Assembly (NCBI GenBank): GCA_018340805.1
Contig: JACMZG010000008.1
Location: 58,874,281 to 58,938,280, forward strand
Length of the DNA: 64,000 bases
From: Microvelia longipes
Lineage: Eukaryota; Arthropoda; Insecta; Hemiptera; Veliidae
Direction of reading: 5' to 3'
Shown here in pieces: positions 44,964-56,600 of the stretch. The translations under genes and the position numbers were made by a program. Under the pieces are notes generated by a model that saw nothing but the letters and a program-made list of their open reading frames with translations, had not been told where the DNA came from and ran no database searches. Numbering within the stretch: position 1 is the stretch's first letter; the number at the start of each line of letters is the position of its first letter.

Positions 44964-47336
44964 ATCGCTAATAGTTCAGCTTGGTTATTGCTACACCAAC
45001 GTGCTAGTCTAAACTTTGCAGAGAAGACTGAAGGCGATGTTTCTTGTCTATATACCACAAAGCTGCACCCAACATCACCAGATTTCAATTTGCTTCCATC
45101 GGTGTATATTTTAAGGTCATACTCAATTTTGTCGCTCTCATCTGAAGACTTAAAATCCACCAACTTCGCAGGATGGCACCATAGAACAGGGGGATATGGC
45201 TTGTCTATAGGATACTCAGGTAAAGCAGTTTTATTTAGACGCAGAGAATTATATTTTTCTACAGAACGAAAAAGCGCCAAATCAATTGGTTCAAACCCTG
45301 ACAGAACACAACAGGCGTCAAAAGATATTGTTTTGAAACCTTTAATAACTCTGAGTAGCATTTTACGCTGAACACTTCTCATTTTAACGATGTTGTAGGA
45401 CTTCTTCATCGCAGAACTCCAAACTGGCGCAGCGTAGGATAAGATGGGAAGAATAGCTCCTTTGTATATGATTTCAAGCGCATCACTACCTATGCCCCAG
45501 TAAACCTTAGCTGATTTAGAAAGAGAATGTATTAACTGAGAGGCTTTATCACAAATCTTTCCAATATGGTAGTCCCAAGTAAAATATTTATCAAACCAAA
45601 CGCCTAAATATTTCATCTGATCAACCTCAGTCAGTAGGTCGCCCTTGAAGTATACTTGCAGAGGATTCCCGGTGCGTTGACGAGTTGTAATGTAAATAAT
45701 GGACGACTTCTGAGAGTTGAATTTGATCTTAAAAGAAAAGGCCCACTCCTCTACCATTCTGAGAGCTATGTTAGCAAGAATTTGAAGATCAAGTTCATTC
45801 TCGGCTTCTACATCGATGAGAAAATCATCACAAAATGCTCTAACAGTCACCCCTTTCGGCCAGTTAAGTTTGATGAGAGAGTCATACATAACAATCCAGT
45901 GACCCGGTGCGCTGCATGAACCCTGAGGACAGCCTATTTGAAAAATACGATTCTGCAAGGTTGTATAAGTTTTTAGGACACTTTGAAGCTCTAAGTTGAA
46001 GTGAAATCCCAGTCCACCAAGCAGCATCGAATGCACCCTTTACATCCAAGGAAATGAGCAGAACACGACGCCTCACTGTCAATGCGTTCTGAATATTTTC
46101 ACTTACATCAGTCAAAGCATCAATCGTACTCCTTTGGGGAAGAAATCCAAACTGGCGATCAGATATGCTTTTAGATAAAAACAAGTGATGCATTATGCGA
46201 TGGATATGAAGCTTCTCAAGAAGTTTTCCAGGTAATGACAAAAGACTGATAGGTCGATATTTGGATACATCATCAATTTTCTCTTTGCCCGCTTTTATCA
46301 GTAAAATTATTAAGGATTCTTTCCATACTTTAGGAAAGCAGCCAAGAGATAAGCATTTATTATAAAGAGAACACACAGAACGTGGTAGTAAGGTGTTTAC
46401 TCGTTGCCAGATAATCTTTGTAATGCCGTCCTCACCAGGGGCTCTACCATCTTTGAAGCTAGACAAGGCATTTATAATTTCCGTTTGAGTAAAAGGTATA
46501 TCATCCTCCGAATCAATGGGGTTCATAATGGCATTTCTATGATTAATATGTATATCAGCATCCTTGATATTGTCCTTTGGAACACATTTGTCCATGATTA
46601 GGTTGACAGTTTCTTTAAGTCCGGACGTGAAAGACCCGTCTTCTTTCCTCAAAGTAGTAAAAACAAGAGGCTTTCTTAATTTTCCAGCAGCAGCTTTGTA
46701 CACAGTGTTCCAAGGTGAAGTTCGGTCTGTAGTATTACAAAAAGCACGCCATGAATCCTTTTTCGACTGGAGAATTTTCAAAGATAATCTATTCTTGGCT
46801 TCATAATACATTATTTTCCTTTCATTTCTCAAAGTTTCATTTCTCAAGGTACGCTGAAATCTCCTACGTAGACGCCGAACAGCTTTCCTGTCTTTTTCAA
46901 TGTCATCCGTCCACCAAGGTACTTTCCTTTTTACTGAACCCGGTGATACAGATTTATATGTGGGGATAGCAACATCACATGCAAAGTTTATATTGTCCAT
47001 AAAAGATTTAATACATTTTTCCAGGTCCTCAATATTGACTTTGGTAATAAAACAGCTTTCCATTGTTGAATCTAGGTTTACCCAATGATTAGAATTGAGG
47101 TTCAAGAGGCGGGGTTCTGTATGTTGTGAATTGGCAATAAGATTAGCCCTATGATACAAAGTTGTTTCAAATTTACTCCAGTCAGCTGCGAAAACTTTGT
47201 AGCGATGACCAGTCTCCAGTTTAGATGCAAGCAAAGTGTTATTGGCCGGTTTACAGGAGATAACGAAACGTAGGGGTTTATGATCAGAAAAGGATTCATC
47301 ATCACAGTTTTCCCAGGTCTTAATAAGAGGTAGCAA
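44960..47336 (-). pseudogene. LINE ORF2, reverse transcriptase (internal deletion)
   Basis: After a linker of about 250 residues the RT begins with ALSSFKDGRAPGEDGITKII. FPKVWKESLIILLIKAGKEK, KYRPISLLSLPGKLLEKL, FGFLPQRSTIDALTDV and LLISLDVKGAFDAAWW follow. The frame then breaks at about 45975-45945: SYFSNR is followed at once by QIGCPQGSCSAPGHW in another frame. R1-like elements have an extra dozen or more residues there, so a small deletion removed a beta-hairpin segment. The catalytic box is AFCDDF (about 45845-45828), with both Asp present. The thumb and C-terminal domain (WAFSFKIKFNSQKSSIIYI, VWFDKYFTWDYHI, VQRKMLLRVIKGFKTI) are intact. The segment ends at NNQAELLAI, where a one-base loss shifts the frame into RNase H. 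Confidence 0.9.
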
Positions 47337-47961
47337 TGCTGGCGTTGAAAATGTTAAATCAATGTGACTGGATCCGTGCAGAGTCTGATAAGTAGGTTTA
47401 CCGTCGTTCTCATTTAGGATTTAGACATTTTTCGCTGCCATGAAGCTGTCTAAAACCTCTCCTCTTGGTTCCGTGCGCACATCGAACCAACTAGTAGATC
47501 TAGCATTGGAGTCAATTCCAAACACCTTCATTGAATTGTTTAAATTTAAAGTAGTTTCAACTTTCTTTAAATCAATTTCTATCTCTCGCATCTGAAAAAT
47601 AACCACTAACGGCTAGAAAATGGAAGCCAGGTTTTGTATAAATTTCTACTACGACATAGTCTTCATCTGATTGTGAACTAAGCAAGACCGCGTCTAAATT
47701 ATCATTGGTAACAATGATGGCCGATCTACATCTACCTATCCCGTTTGTGTACAATTTCCAAGATCTTGGTAGTCCAGAAGGCTGGTTAAGTGTTAAAAGA
47801 GGTTCTTGAATCAAAACTATATCAATTCTATTCCTACAAACGTATTCCATAAGACCTGTCGTAGCCGCCCTACCGTGGCCTAAATTAATTTGAACGAAAC
47901 TAACTTCATCAGTAACTAGCGTATCAGATGCATAATTACAGAGTTGCCTGGACATAGTCAA
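47337..47961 (-). pseudogene. LINE ORF2, endonuclease domain (frameshift and stop)
   Basis: Starts at MTMSRQLCNYASD (47961), overlapping ORF1. It reads SFVQINLGHGRAATTG (N-terminal catalytic Asn motif), IDIVLIQEPLL (catalytic Glu), then HFLAVSGYFSD. One frameshift follows at about 47600-47575. The next frame gives EIEIDLKKVE and VFGIDSNARSTSWFD (the D-x-N motif) and hits a TAA at 47423-47421 after FMAAKNV. The same frame continues with NENDGKPTYQ and GSSHIDLTFST. SDHKP (about 47282) is the C-terminal Ser-Asp-His motif. Apart from the single frameshift and the single stop it is complete. Confidence 0.88.
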
Positions 47962-49021
47962 TTATTTTCTTTATTCTTTCTACCATTATCAAGTATGAAG
48001 GGCAAGTTCTATCAAAAACTGGATGACAAATGTTTACTTTATTTAAGATCTCAGAACGCTTATTATAATTAACACAATTAATGCACTTGTGTTCACCAGT
48101 GGTCTCCTTCTTAGGACAATCTTTAAGTTCATGAGAATCCGAGCACAGAGGACATGCCATGTCATTTGGACATGGGCCATCAATTTTTCCGAGGTAGGTT
48201 GAGCAGGTGAAACATCGACGAACGTAGATGTAATCTTCCAAACGACTAAAAGACCAAGATAACTTAAAACCAGAATTGAGTAACTTTTTCCGAGTGCTGG
48301 GGTCTACTTCAATAACTAAATGTCTACGTTCTTTAAGGATAGCAGCATTAGAAGTAGAAGCAACATGTTTCGGCTTATGGTTGAGAATGATTTTTGGTTC
48401 TATGATAGATTTGTTTGTGAATAGTTCTGGATTTTGCTCCGTAATTATAGTCTTTGCGTTTTCCAAAGTAACATCTGAAGGCACATCGAAAGCTATCAGA
48501 CGAGGTCTATATTTTTTCCCTACTGAAGCAGTGATTTTATTTTTACATTTTTCATTAACGACATTTTCAATTGTTTCACAATCAGCTTTTGAGGATGCTT
48601 GTATTAACAGTCGATTTCCTTTGATTCCGATTAACTTTTTTATTCCAACTTTTAACTCAGTTGGGTTAACTGACTCTTTCAAAATTTTTTTAGTAACATC
48701 TAAAGCTTGGTTTTTGTCACAAGGGCTTATAAATACAGTGTGTACCGGTTCTATTTCTTCGTCCTTCAAGACTTTGTTGTACAAACGTTTTTGTTTAGGG
48801 ATCGCTTCAGATAATACAGCACTTGGCGGGGGAGGTGTAGCCTTATCCTTATCGTACTGAATTATCTTCTTTTTCATGCCGTTATACAGAGAAGTCAAAT
48901 CAACAATTGCAGTTCTAATACAATCTTTCAAGTCATTCCGCAGATTGCCACTTTGCTTAGTAACCTTTTCTAAACGCTCAATAGCTGATTTAAATTTTTC
49001 GTCTTCTTTATGAAACGACAT
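47936..49021 (-). CDS. LINE ORF1, gag-like zinc-knuckle protein (intact)
   Basis: 361 residues, uninterrupted, starting at the first ATG after the short 5' UTR. The likely role is RNA binding and ribonucleoprotein assembly for retrotransposition. Residues 1-55 are charged with heptad character (FKSAIERLEKVTKQSG), probably a coiled coil. Residues about 85-240 contain an RRM-like or linker region (HTVFISPCDKNQALDVTKKI, LIAFDVPSDVTLENAKTIIT). Three cysteine clusters follow from residue 270. The first is CFTCSTYLGKIDGPC, where Lys replaces the expected His. The second is CPLCSDSHELKDC, a normal C-x2-C-x3-H-x4-C. The third, CINC..HPVFDRTC, is the longer C-x2-C..H-x6-C of R1/I-type ORF1. A 194-codon frame on the opposite strand is a shadow. 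The stop at 47936 lies 26 bases inside ORF2, which suggests coupled or reinitiated translation. Confidence 0.88.
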   Translation of the reverse strand: MSFHKEDEKFKSAIERLEKVTKQSGNLRNDLKDCIRTAIVDLTSLYNGMKKKIIQYDKDKATPPPPSAVLSEAIPKQKRLYNKVLKDEEIEPVHTVFISPCDKNQALDVTKKILKESVNPTELKVGIKKLIGIKGNRLLIQASSKADCETIENVVNEKCKNKITASVGKKYRPRLIAFDVPSDVTLENAKTIITEQNPELFTNKSIIEPKIILNHKPKHVASTSNAAILKERRHLVIEVDPSTRKKLLNSGFKLSWSFSRLEDYIYVRRCFTCSTYLGKIDGPCPNDMACPLCSDSHELKDCPKKETTGEHKCINCVNYNKRSEILNKVNICHPVFDRTCPSYLIMVERIKKIIDYVQATL

Positions 49022-49133
49022 TATGATGTAAAATAATGAATGAAAGCTAATATTTACTACAAACAGATTAATATTAGTAACGTATTTAAGAAATGAAGGT
49101 TGTAAACAAATTAGTAATCCAAATTACAAATTA

Positions 49134-49640
49134 GTGTGTGTGTGTATGAAATTTGTGCTCCCAGATGTTTCTATGGGACTCAATAACTTTCGAACGCTTT
49201 CTCGGATCGAAATGAAACTTGATACAAAAATCAACCATGTTAATGTCTCGAACTTAATTATTTATGAAATATGTGTGACGTCATTATTCAACAATAATGA
49301 CCATACAAGCATTTAAGAAAATATAAAATCTTCAAAAAGTGTTTTCATTGGGCTGAAATGTTTTACACATATACTTCTATACATGGTTAGTAAAAATATG
49401 AAGTTACATTTTATTATCAGTTGTATTTTAGTTTTATCGATGGATATATAATATAATGTAACCAAATCATATAAAAAAATTGCTTTTATCGTGCCAGTTT
49501 GCTACTTATATAAACCAGTAGTATGACGAATTGATTTGGGACTTTCTGTGGCCCCGAAGCAGCCCCAGGGATGCGTGAGGCTGCGAAGTGGCGAGCAGCG
49601 CCGACGCCACGTAGCGGCCTACAAGCCAAAAGCCTCTTGT
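49134..49640 (+). repeat. Dispersed repeat, right-half copy 2
   Basis: Begins with (TG)n directly after the LINE 5' end. It then reads TATGGGACTCAATAACTTTC, GATCGAAATGAAACTTGATA, TTCAACAATAATGACCATAC, GCTTTTATCGTGCCAGTTTG, and a GC-rich end (GAGGCTGCGAAGTGGCGAGC, GCGCCGACGCCACG). Same order as 27055-27740. Confidence 0.75.
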
Positions 49641-51105
49641 TTACATTAGTGTTTTAGGTGGGTTCAATTCTTTTAAACACTTTGCAATAAACTATGGCAG
49701 AGGGTTATATTGTCTTTACGCTGATTATGTAGATGCTCTAGCAAATACCTTTTTTATTACCATGTGAAGTATCTTACAATATGCTGGACTTAACGCCTAC
49801 ATTAAGGAACCAAACACCTCTTTAAATAAATAAAATTATCGACATAGTTGAAAAATAAAATAAATGTTTAGGGGTTACTGACTATGTTTCTTGTATTCCC
49901 GATTCCGCGTCGTCTCTACGCGACTTCAAGACAATTTTCTACAGGCACTAAAAAATTATTTACATGAATTACTCTTTTTCGAAATCATGTTTATATAACC
50001 ATTTTTGTTCTTTGACAAAAAAAACTATTCTTGAGAGATTCATCCTATGGGTTTAAATATTAATTACACCTTATTTGGTAGTCGATAGGTCAAGAGGTAA
50101 ACATAATGGAGTAAAATCATGATAAGATAACAAACTTGATGATATCTTAGGTCAATTTAAAAAATAAACACCTACTAAGATATAATAATAATAACCGTCT
50201 ATTCTATACCAATAAGACTGGGAATCCACATGATGATTATTTCTCTATTATCTTTTCTTATTTCGAAGCTGTTAATACGGGCAAAAAAATAATAATAATC
50301 CCTGGTTAGTGCCTTTCAGCTCATTAGGGATGACCCCTGCAGGAACATAATACTCAAAAGTATAATCTAAAGTTGGGTATAATTTATTGAAACAAATCTT
50401 AAATAAACTAAGAGCGTAACCTTTTAATTTGACTTCTTTAAATTTTATATATTTTTTAAAATTATTAAGTCCCTGTTTCAATATATCTTTTTAATATTTT
50501 GTGTTGTATTTATTAATTTAAAATTTTCCCATGGTCTTGTACCATTTATAAATAAATGAATAAATAAAATATCATACTTTTGGTTGTATATTTAATATTA
50601 GAATTTTTTCAATACATCTGAGAAAATTAGGTTGGTAAAACCTAAAACTTTCATCACCACTTTACAAATCCTATGCTCATCCTTACAATCCTGTTAGTTT
50701 TTATCAGTTTTGTTTAAAATGAAAGTTATTTGCTCTGTGATATTAATAATAATAATCAATATTAATCTGTGTTAATCAATATTAATAAAAAGGTAATCAA
50801 TATTACCTTCTAAAACCAAATCCTTTGCTATGCTGCTTGCTACTTGGCTGATGAATGAAAATATTTGTGTACATTTTTGTGAATTTTAAACAGAAAAATG
50901 CTTATGAGGTTGTTCAGATGTGAAAAGGGAGTTGGGGATCGATTCCAATTTGAATGATTTTGTTATCATATTTGCTGGAAAGAATGATTTTAATAAAAGC
51001 TATTTCCAAATGAGTTTACTGTAGGCGAACAGATTATTAAAAAATGTAATGAATACTTATATTATTACTTATGAGATTCCCATAACATTTACAAACAAGG
51101 TTTGA
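49641..51105. other. No gene recognised; one G-rich leader relic
   Basis: AT-rich. At 50890-50940 TGCTTATGAGGTTGTTCAGA with GGGAGTTGGGGATCG resembles the leaders at 13786 and 22870. It lacks the microsatellite. Confidence 0.4.
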
Positions 51106-51109
51106 TGAC

Positions 51110-51738
51110 CGAATATAATTTTAATACACTATGCTTAAAAGAACACTGGATGATTCCTCAGGAGATTGAATTAGTTTATATAAAAGGTAATAAACTAGCT
51201 GATTTTTTGCAAGAACAAATCATATTCATAGTAGATCAATCATTTGGGTCAAGGATAATATTGCTGAATTTTTGTCATTAAAAAAGAACAGATTTGGAGG
51301 AATATAACAAATAATTTATACTAGAGAGCCATTCAATTAGTTTAGTGCCATTCAATTTAATCATACTAAAAATAATAAGGAGAAATTTGTTATAATATCA
51401 GTGAATAGGTCTGAAAATGGTTGTGTATTAGAAATGATAAATAGACATGAGAAATCATCATTAAAGGCTAATAAAAAAGAAAAGATGATTTTAACTAGTG
51501 GCTTTAATGTGGACATGCTGCCTTTTTCGAAACATGAAATCCAAGAAAAACAAATTTTAATGAAATGTCAGGACTATTTTTAAAAAATATTTCTGAGGCT
51601 CCTACTCGAATAGCTAGTTAAAATAGTTAAGTCTAGTTTAAGTTTTGCATTGACTTAATTTTTACTAAAGACAACATCATGTCAGACATAGTAGAATTAG
51701 GCTTCTTGGATCATCGTTCATATTTATGTGCAATTAAT
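51110..51738 (+). pseudogene. LINE endonuclease relic (second family)
   Basis: Across frames: NTLCLKEHWMIPQEIEL (about 51125-51175, LQEHW-type catalytic Glu motif), ISVNRSENG with MILTSGFNVDMLPF (51395-51525, the YRSPN and GDFNID motifs), then CIDLIFTKDN and DIVELGFLDHRSYLCAI (51650-51738, the D-L-I-F and S-D-H motifs, Ser replaced by Leu). Very AT-rich codon use. It passes directly into LINE C-terminal sequence without an RT, so the middle is deleted or two copies abut. Confidence 0.75.
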
Positions 51739-51746
51739 GATGTAAA

Positions 51747-52190
51747 ATGTTTGTTAGTAAGTTAACCTACGCATTGATTTTCTGGGGGAATTCTAACTCA
51801 TCTATAATTGAGGTTGTTCGCAAAATGCAAAAGAAAATTATTAAAAAATTTTTAATAAACCAAAAAGATACAGTTCAGAAAAACTCTTTTGTAAACATAA
51901 TATTCTGTCTTTTAATAAACTATATTTAAAATGTATCAGTACTTTTGTTCATAAAAATTTAAAAAAATTTAATGTTATACCACATAATTACAATACAAGG
52001 ACTAGTCATAAAAATAATTTATTCAAAACTAACTGTAAAAAAAATATTAAATTAAAATCAGTATCCCACACAGGGATACATATTTATAATAGTTTGCCTG
52101 AATGTATTAAAAGCACTGTTAATATGAAAAAATTTAAATCTGTTACATACCTACCTTCTAGGGCTATCTGAAGTGTCTGTAGCTCAAATC
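51747..52190 (+). pseudogene. LINE RT C-terminal domain relic
   Basis: LTYALIFWGNSNSSIIEVVR and KMQKKIIKKF (the Y.I..WGxS....I...QK motif), then after a frameshift LKCISTFVHKNLKKFNVIPH, NYNTRTSHKNNLF, GIHIYNSLPECIKS and VNMKKFKSVTYLPSRAI. These are the conserved elements of the region after the RT thumb in Jockey/CR1-type LINEs. Confidence 0.8.
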
Positions 52191-53825
52191 AAATCACTCT
52201 CTATAACTTAATAACCAGTCTGCATTATTCCTATCAATAACTTGACTCAACCACTTAATTTTGATTGTCATTTTTTTGTACCATAGTGTACCAATTTGAT
52301 ATATGTGATATTTATTAGTATTGTTTGTAGTAATAGGATTTCATAGTATATAACAAATTAATATATGGGGAGTAATTAGTAATAATGGTAATAATATAGT
52401 TAATTGTCTTTACCAAATTTATTTATAAATGTGATTGTGAAATAATTTTGTTTTTAAATTATATATTTTTTTAAAAAAAATTAAGTAATTATAGTATTAG
52501 GTACATTAGATATCTAATTTATGATTAAGTTGTTCTAAACTGATAGTTTGTTAATTGCACTCAGGCCTACTTACTACGAGCCTAAGGTACTTTAAACGTT
52601 TTTTTTTTTCACTTATTTTTTTTTTGTTTCTTCTTTCTGCATTATTTATGCTTTAACTAACTACCTCCACCTACCTTATTTATTGTTTTTCTTAAAGTAT
52701 TAGGTATATGAGATCAGCCATTTTGTTTAAGTTGTTCACTGTTATTTTAACTGATAGTGATAATCATGCCTCCTTACTTTAAACTTGAAGGTACTATATA
52801 ATTCAATATTTTTTATTACTATATAAGTATACAACTATATTAGTTTTTTGCACTACATTACAGGCTCAATTTAGGATGGTATGACAATAATCACCTTTTT
52901 TTAATCACTTTTTTTATTAAAATCATTTTTTTTTATAATTTATATTGAATTTTATTTTCCTAATCTACACTGTAGGTGTATAGGAAGTATTGGTTTTTGT
53001 GCATTTTCTTTCCCTCGTCTATTAATTAATTAGGTCTTAAACTTATAATTTATTACCTTAACTTATAACTTACTACCTTAACTTATAATTTATTATTTAT
53101 TAATTATTATAATTTATAAAGTTATTAAATTAATTTATTATTATTATTCATAAATTTACTACCTTTATATATTACTTTCTAGAAAATTGTTTCCCATTTT
53201 CGAACACCTTTTCATTCTTTTCTTTGAATACTTTTTTTCTCTCTTTATATATATTCTATTTATATATTCTTATATATTTATATGATGTGATGTATTATGT
53301 ATAATGTTAAGATGTATTTATATTGTGTTGTATTGTATTATATTTGTATATTGTATTGTATTTATTGTGTTACATATGTTTGTATATACATTACTTATAT
53401 GTATTACTATATTATATTATTATTGTATATAACATTATAAGTATTAATAGAATAAATATATTTTATTAATATATATTAGATATATGTTATATATTATGTT
53501 ATTTTATATTTATCACATTATATTATTTATGTATATATTTATATATGTATTCTTCTTATATATATACTATATAATTCTATATTCTTCCTATAATCTGTTT
53601 TACTATTTTCTCTAGAAAACCCCACTCACAGACTCCAGTCTCGTGGGATTGCCTACATAGTTTGATGTAGTTACTTTTATACATAGTTTTAACTGGTTAC
53701 TTTTATATATATTTAAAATTATTATATATTTTTATATTGTAGTATATATTGTATGTTTTGTTTATATTATGTTTATGTAAGTTTTACTTATACCATGGCA
53801 ATAAAAGTCTATTTGAATTTGATGT
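52191..53825 (+). other. AT-rich, probably LINE 3' region in part
   Basis: No ORF of note. The end at 53800-53825 (CCATGGCAATAAAAGTCTAT then TTGAATTTGATG) resembles the polyadenylation signal and simple 3' repeat with which many insect Jockey/CR1-like LINEs end, so the relic at 51110-52190 may extend this far. That is inference. Between lie low-complexity TATTA-type tracts. Confidence 0.4.
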
Positions 53826-53849
53826 CAATTATGTATATAATCAATTTCA

Positions 53850-54870
53850 TGATCGCTTCATTAATTTAGTAAATTGAAGTTATGACTGTAAAAAAAGTTT
53901 ATCAAAAGTCCCTTTTGATAAACAAAAGAATCCATGTTTATCAAGTGGATCTTCATTACAAAAAGAAGTTTGATCCTAAGTTTTTGTATTAAAAATTATT
54001 ATACAAAATTACCAATAAAATTTATAAATCTATTATTAAATGCGCAAAAAAGAATTACTATAGAGAAAAAATTATTTCTTGTGAGAACAATTATAAAAAT
54101 CTGTTGAATATAGCTAAAGAATCTGAAGAAAGTTCTTAATCCTCATTTTCACATAAACAGATTATTTTAAAAGTTGACAGTCAAGTATTAATTGATTTAA
54201 ATGCATCTAATGCTTTTAATAAGTAATTAACTAATCTTCCTGATATTGTTGTGGATAAGCCTATTTCAGACGAAGAGATAAATTTTAAACCTACAATTTT
54301 TTGCCAATCTAACAGTATATTTTTAGGTGTAATCTATGAAGATGTATTAAAAGTAACTGAATCTTTTAAAAATAAAATGAGTTATGATGTGTATTTCTTT
54401 AATAATAAAATTATAAGGTCAGTCATGAAGTTTATAACCAATTAGTTAAAAACTAGTATTAGTTATAGCCATTATATAGTTATAACCAATTAGTAGAAGC
54501 TAAACCAATTAGTTCTATAGTTAATGTTAACAAGGAGCTAGGAAAGTTTCCTTCAAGGCTTGAATATGCTAAATTGAATCCTTTGTTTAAAAAAGGAGAT
54601 CCTCCTAACATTGGTAACAATAGACCAGTCTCAATTATTCCCATACTTTCAAACATCTTTGAAATTTTTTTTTTCATAAATTATCTCAATTTATGAATAA
54701 ATGTAATATTCTAGCAATTGAGCCATTTGGTTTTAGAAAAGGCAGACCCACAGTTGAAGCAATAGTTAATGTTACATTTTCATTAAAATTAGATGAGAAA
54801 GACTAAGTAATAATGTTTATAGACTGTTCTAAAGATAATAAGTAAGATTTTACTTCTAAAACTGAACTTT
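53850..54870 (+). pseudogene. LINE RT N-terminal half (third relic)
   Basis: Basic linker (KNYYREKIISCENNYKNLLN, about 54050-54105), then the RT: VNKELGKFPSRLEYAKLNPL (54521-54580), FKKGDPPNIGNNRPVSIIPI, LSNIFEI, EPFGFRKGRPTVEAIVNVTF (about 54720-54780) and MFIDCSKDN (54813-54839, the F-L-D-x-S-K-A-F motif). Stops and frameshifts are frequent. Interrupted at about 54930 by a 5S-block repeat and resumed at 55655. Confidence 0.8.
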
Positions 54871-54935
54871 TTGGATATTTGTGGATAATCAAGAGTTATC
54901 TCTCAGTTTACATCTTTAGTTTGGAGATGTGGAGA

Positions 54936-55653
54936 TTTTTTACTTTTCCTCATTTATACCGTAGGTTTATAGGAAAAGTATTGTGTTTGCATACAAATTC
55001 GAAACCGGGATGAAAACATTGAAAGGCATTTTTAAAGCCTCCTGAGTGGTTATTGCAAAGTTGTCTGTCAGTATGTGTATGTTATCATCATATCGCCTAG
55101 TGTATTTATGCTAAAAAAATGAAACTTCGTACAAAAATCAGTCTACCGCTGTATTTGTCTTATTCGGAAAAATATTTTTTTATGACGTCATTAATCCACA
55201 ATACTGACTCAGCAAAAATTTCGAAAAATCATATAACACGGAAAAATGATGCAATCCGATTGAAATTTAGCACACATTTGACTATGTATAAGACTAACAT
55301 ATGTGCTAAGTTTCATCTCATTATCAGTATCAGTTTATTAGTATACGTAATAAATAAGTATACTAAGTTTTGTTATAATACAACAAATCTATCTAAGATT
55401 TTTGGTGGATCATAAAATTTAAGCAGAATTGACCGTCTTCAGCACCTGGATAAATAACCACAGGGAATGAAACGAATGTATTTACTGTCTGAGGATGAGT
55501 GAAGCAAGTTCGAAGACGTGTTGCAGTATAAATTTAACGACTTGTATTTCTGAGGACGAAGGAAGCGAGTCCGTAGATGGGAGGATGAGTGTAACGAATT
55601 GGATGTAATGAGGAAAAGTTCTGAGGTGCCTCATACCCAATTTTTTAATTCTA
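54936..55653 (+). repeat. 5S-block repeat family, complete copy d, inside a LINE
   Basis: Full copy: TTTTTACTTTTCCTCATTTA at the start, CCTCCTGAGTGGTTATTGCA, AATCAGTCTACCGCTGTATT, ATGATGCAATCCGATTGAAA, an eroded 5S-like block at 55416-55469 (AATTTAAGCAGAATTGACCG, AGCACCTGGATAAATAACCA), two GAGGA(T/C)GA..AG units, and GTTCTGAGGTGCCTCATACC with a T-run at 55645. It splits the LINE RT between its two palm motifs, giving both boundaries to within about 20 bases. Confidence 0.85.
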
Positions 55654-55654
55654 G

Positions 55655-56600
55655 TATGATAGTATTGCATTGGGGGTGCCTCAAGGCTTAATTAGATTAA
55701 TGACCTACCATTCCACCTTGGGAAATACCAAATTGCTCTTTATGTGGACGATGTTACTCTTTTATTTAATATTTCAAGGAAATACTTTATGAAATATATA
55801 ATTAATTACTTTAAACGCTTATCAAATTGATATACAATAAACTTAAATTAAATGTAAATTAATCTGAGTATGTATATTTTAGCATGAAAAAAAGACTAAT
55901 TTTAATATTCAGATTAATGGTTTGCACCTAAAAGAATTGAGTGCTTTTAAGTTTTTAGATTTTATGTTGAAAATAAATTAAATTGGCATTTGCATTTTGA
56001 CAAGCAAGTAAAGCAATTAAATAAAGCTTATTTTTTTATAAAGCGCTTAAATTTATTTCTTAGGAACTTATAAATTCATATTATGGCTTGTTTCAGTGAA
56101 AGTTGTGTATCATTATTACATCAGGTAATTTCTCTTATTCAAATAAGGTTTTTACTACTCAAAAAATATATTAAAGCTAAAGGGTTAAAAATGTCTAAAA
56201 GTTCAAAGAAAATGTATTAAGAGATTAAAATTTTAACATTACCAGGTTTTTATCAAAGATTATGTAGTATACCTATTATGTAAATTATGTGGTATACTTA
56301 ATAATCTTTGGGTTTTACATCATTGAAATTTTAAATCGGGCTCGTTTAAATGAGAATAATTTTATTCTTGCCTGACTCGTACATAATTATAATACTAGAT
56401 ATAAGAATAATTTAAGAATTAAGTTGCATAGGACGAATTTATATAAGAAAACTGAAGAGTATGATTTTGTAATGTATTGTAATAAATTAAATAATGACAA
56501 AAATGAAAAGGTTTTGGTAAGTATGTGAACGCATGCAAACTTAAATTACTGTCTGAACCTTTTTATAAATTAAGCTCTGAAAAATTAAGGTTAATTTTGT
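55655..56600 (+). pseudogene. LINE RT palm, thumb and C-terminal relic
   Basis: SIALGVPQGLI with INDLPFHLGKYQIALYVDDV (55660-55755) holds the GVPQG motif and the YVDD box. The SILGPLLF-type residues between are deleted. Then come SEYVYFSMKK, ELSAFKFLDFML and LNWHLHFDKQVKQLNKAYFF (about 55980-56040), and HNYNTRYKNNLRIKLHRTNL (about 56380-56440). This continues the relic at 53850-54870. Confidence 0.8.

Larger units (their letters stand above)
43981..49133 (-). mobile_element. R1-like LINE with RNase H, inserted in (TG)n
   Basis: A ~5.15-kb non-LTR retrotransposon. In element order: a 5' UTR of about 110 bases, ORF1 (49021-47936), ORF2 (47961-44247) overlapping ORF1 by 26 bases, a 3' UTR of about 240 bases, and an A-rich tail with C interruptions (complement of the T-run at 43981-44007). 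Both flanks are TG dinucleotides (43959-43979 and 49134-49144). Domain order is gag with three zinc knuckles, endonuclease, RT, RNase H, C-terminal knuckle. The wording of the endonuclease (QINLGHGRAAT) and RT (GAFDAAWW, KCPKNLYNLAESY) is closest to the R1 clade as I know it. Target duplications cannot be seen because the target is repetitive. ORF2 is broken, so the copy is dead but young compared with every other retroelement here. Confidence 0.9.

Noticed and set aside
48276..48860. 194-codon ORF on the plus strand
   Set aside because: Exactly antisense to LINE ORF1, whose zinc knuckles and LINE context make it the real frame. The plus-strand frame shows no homology.
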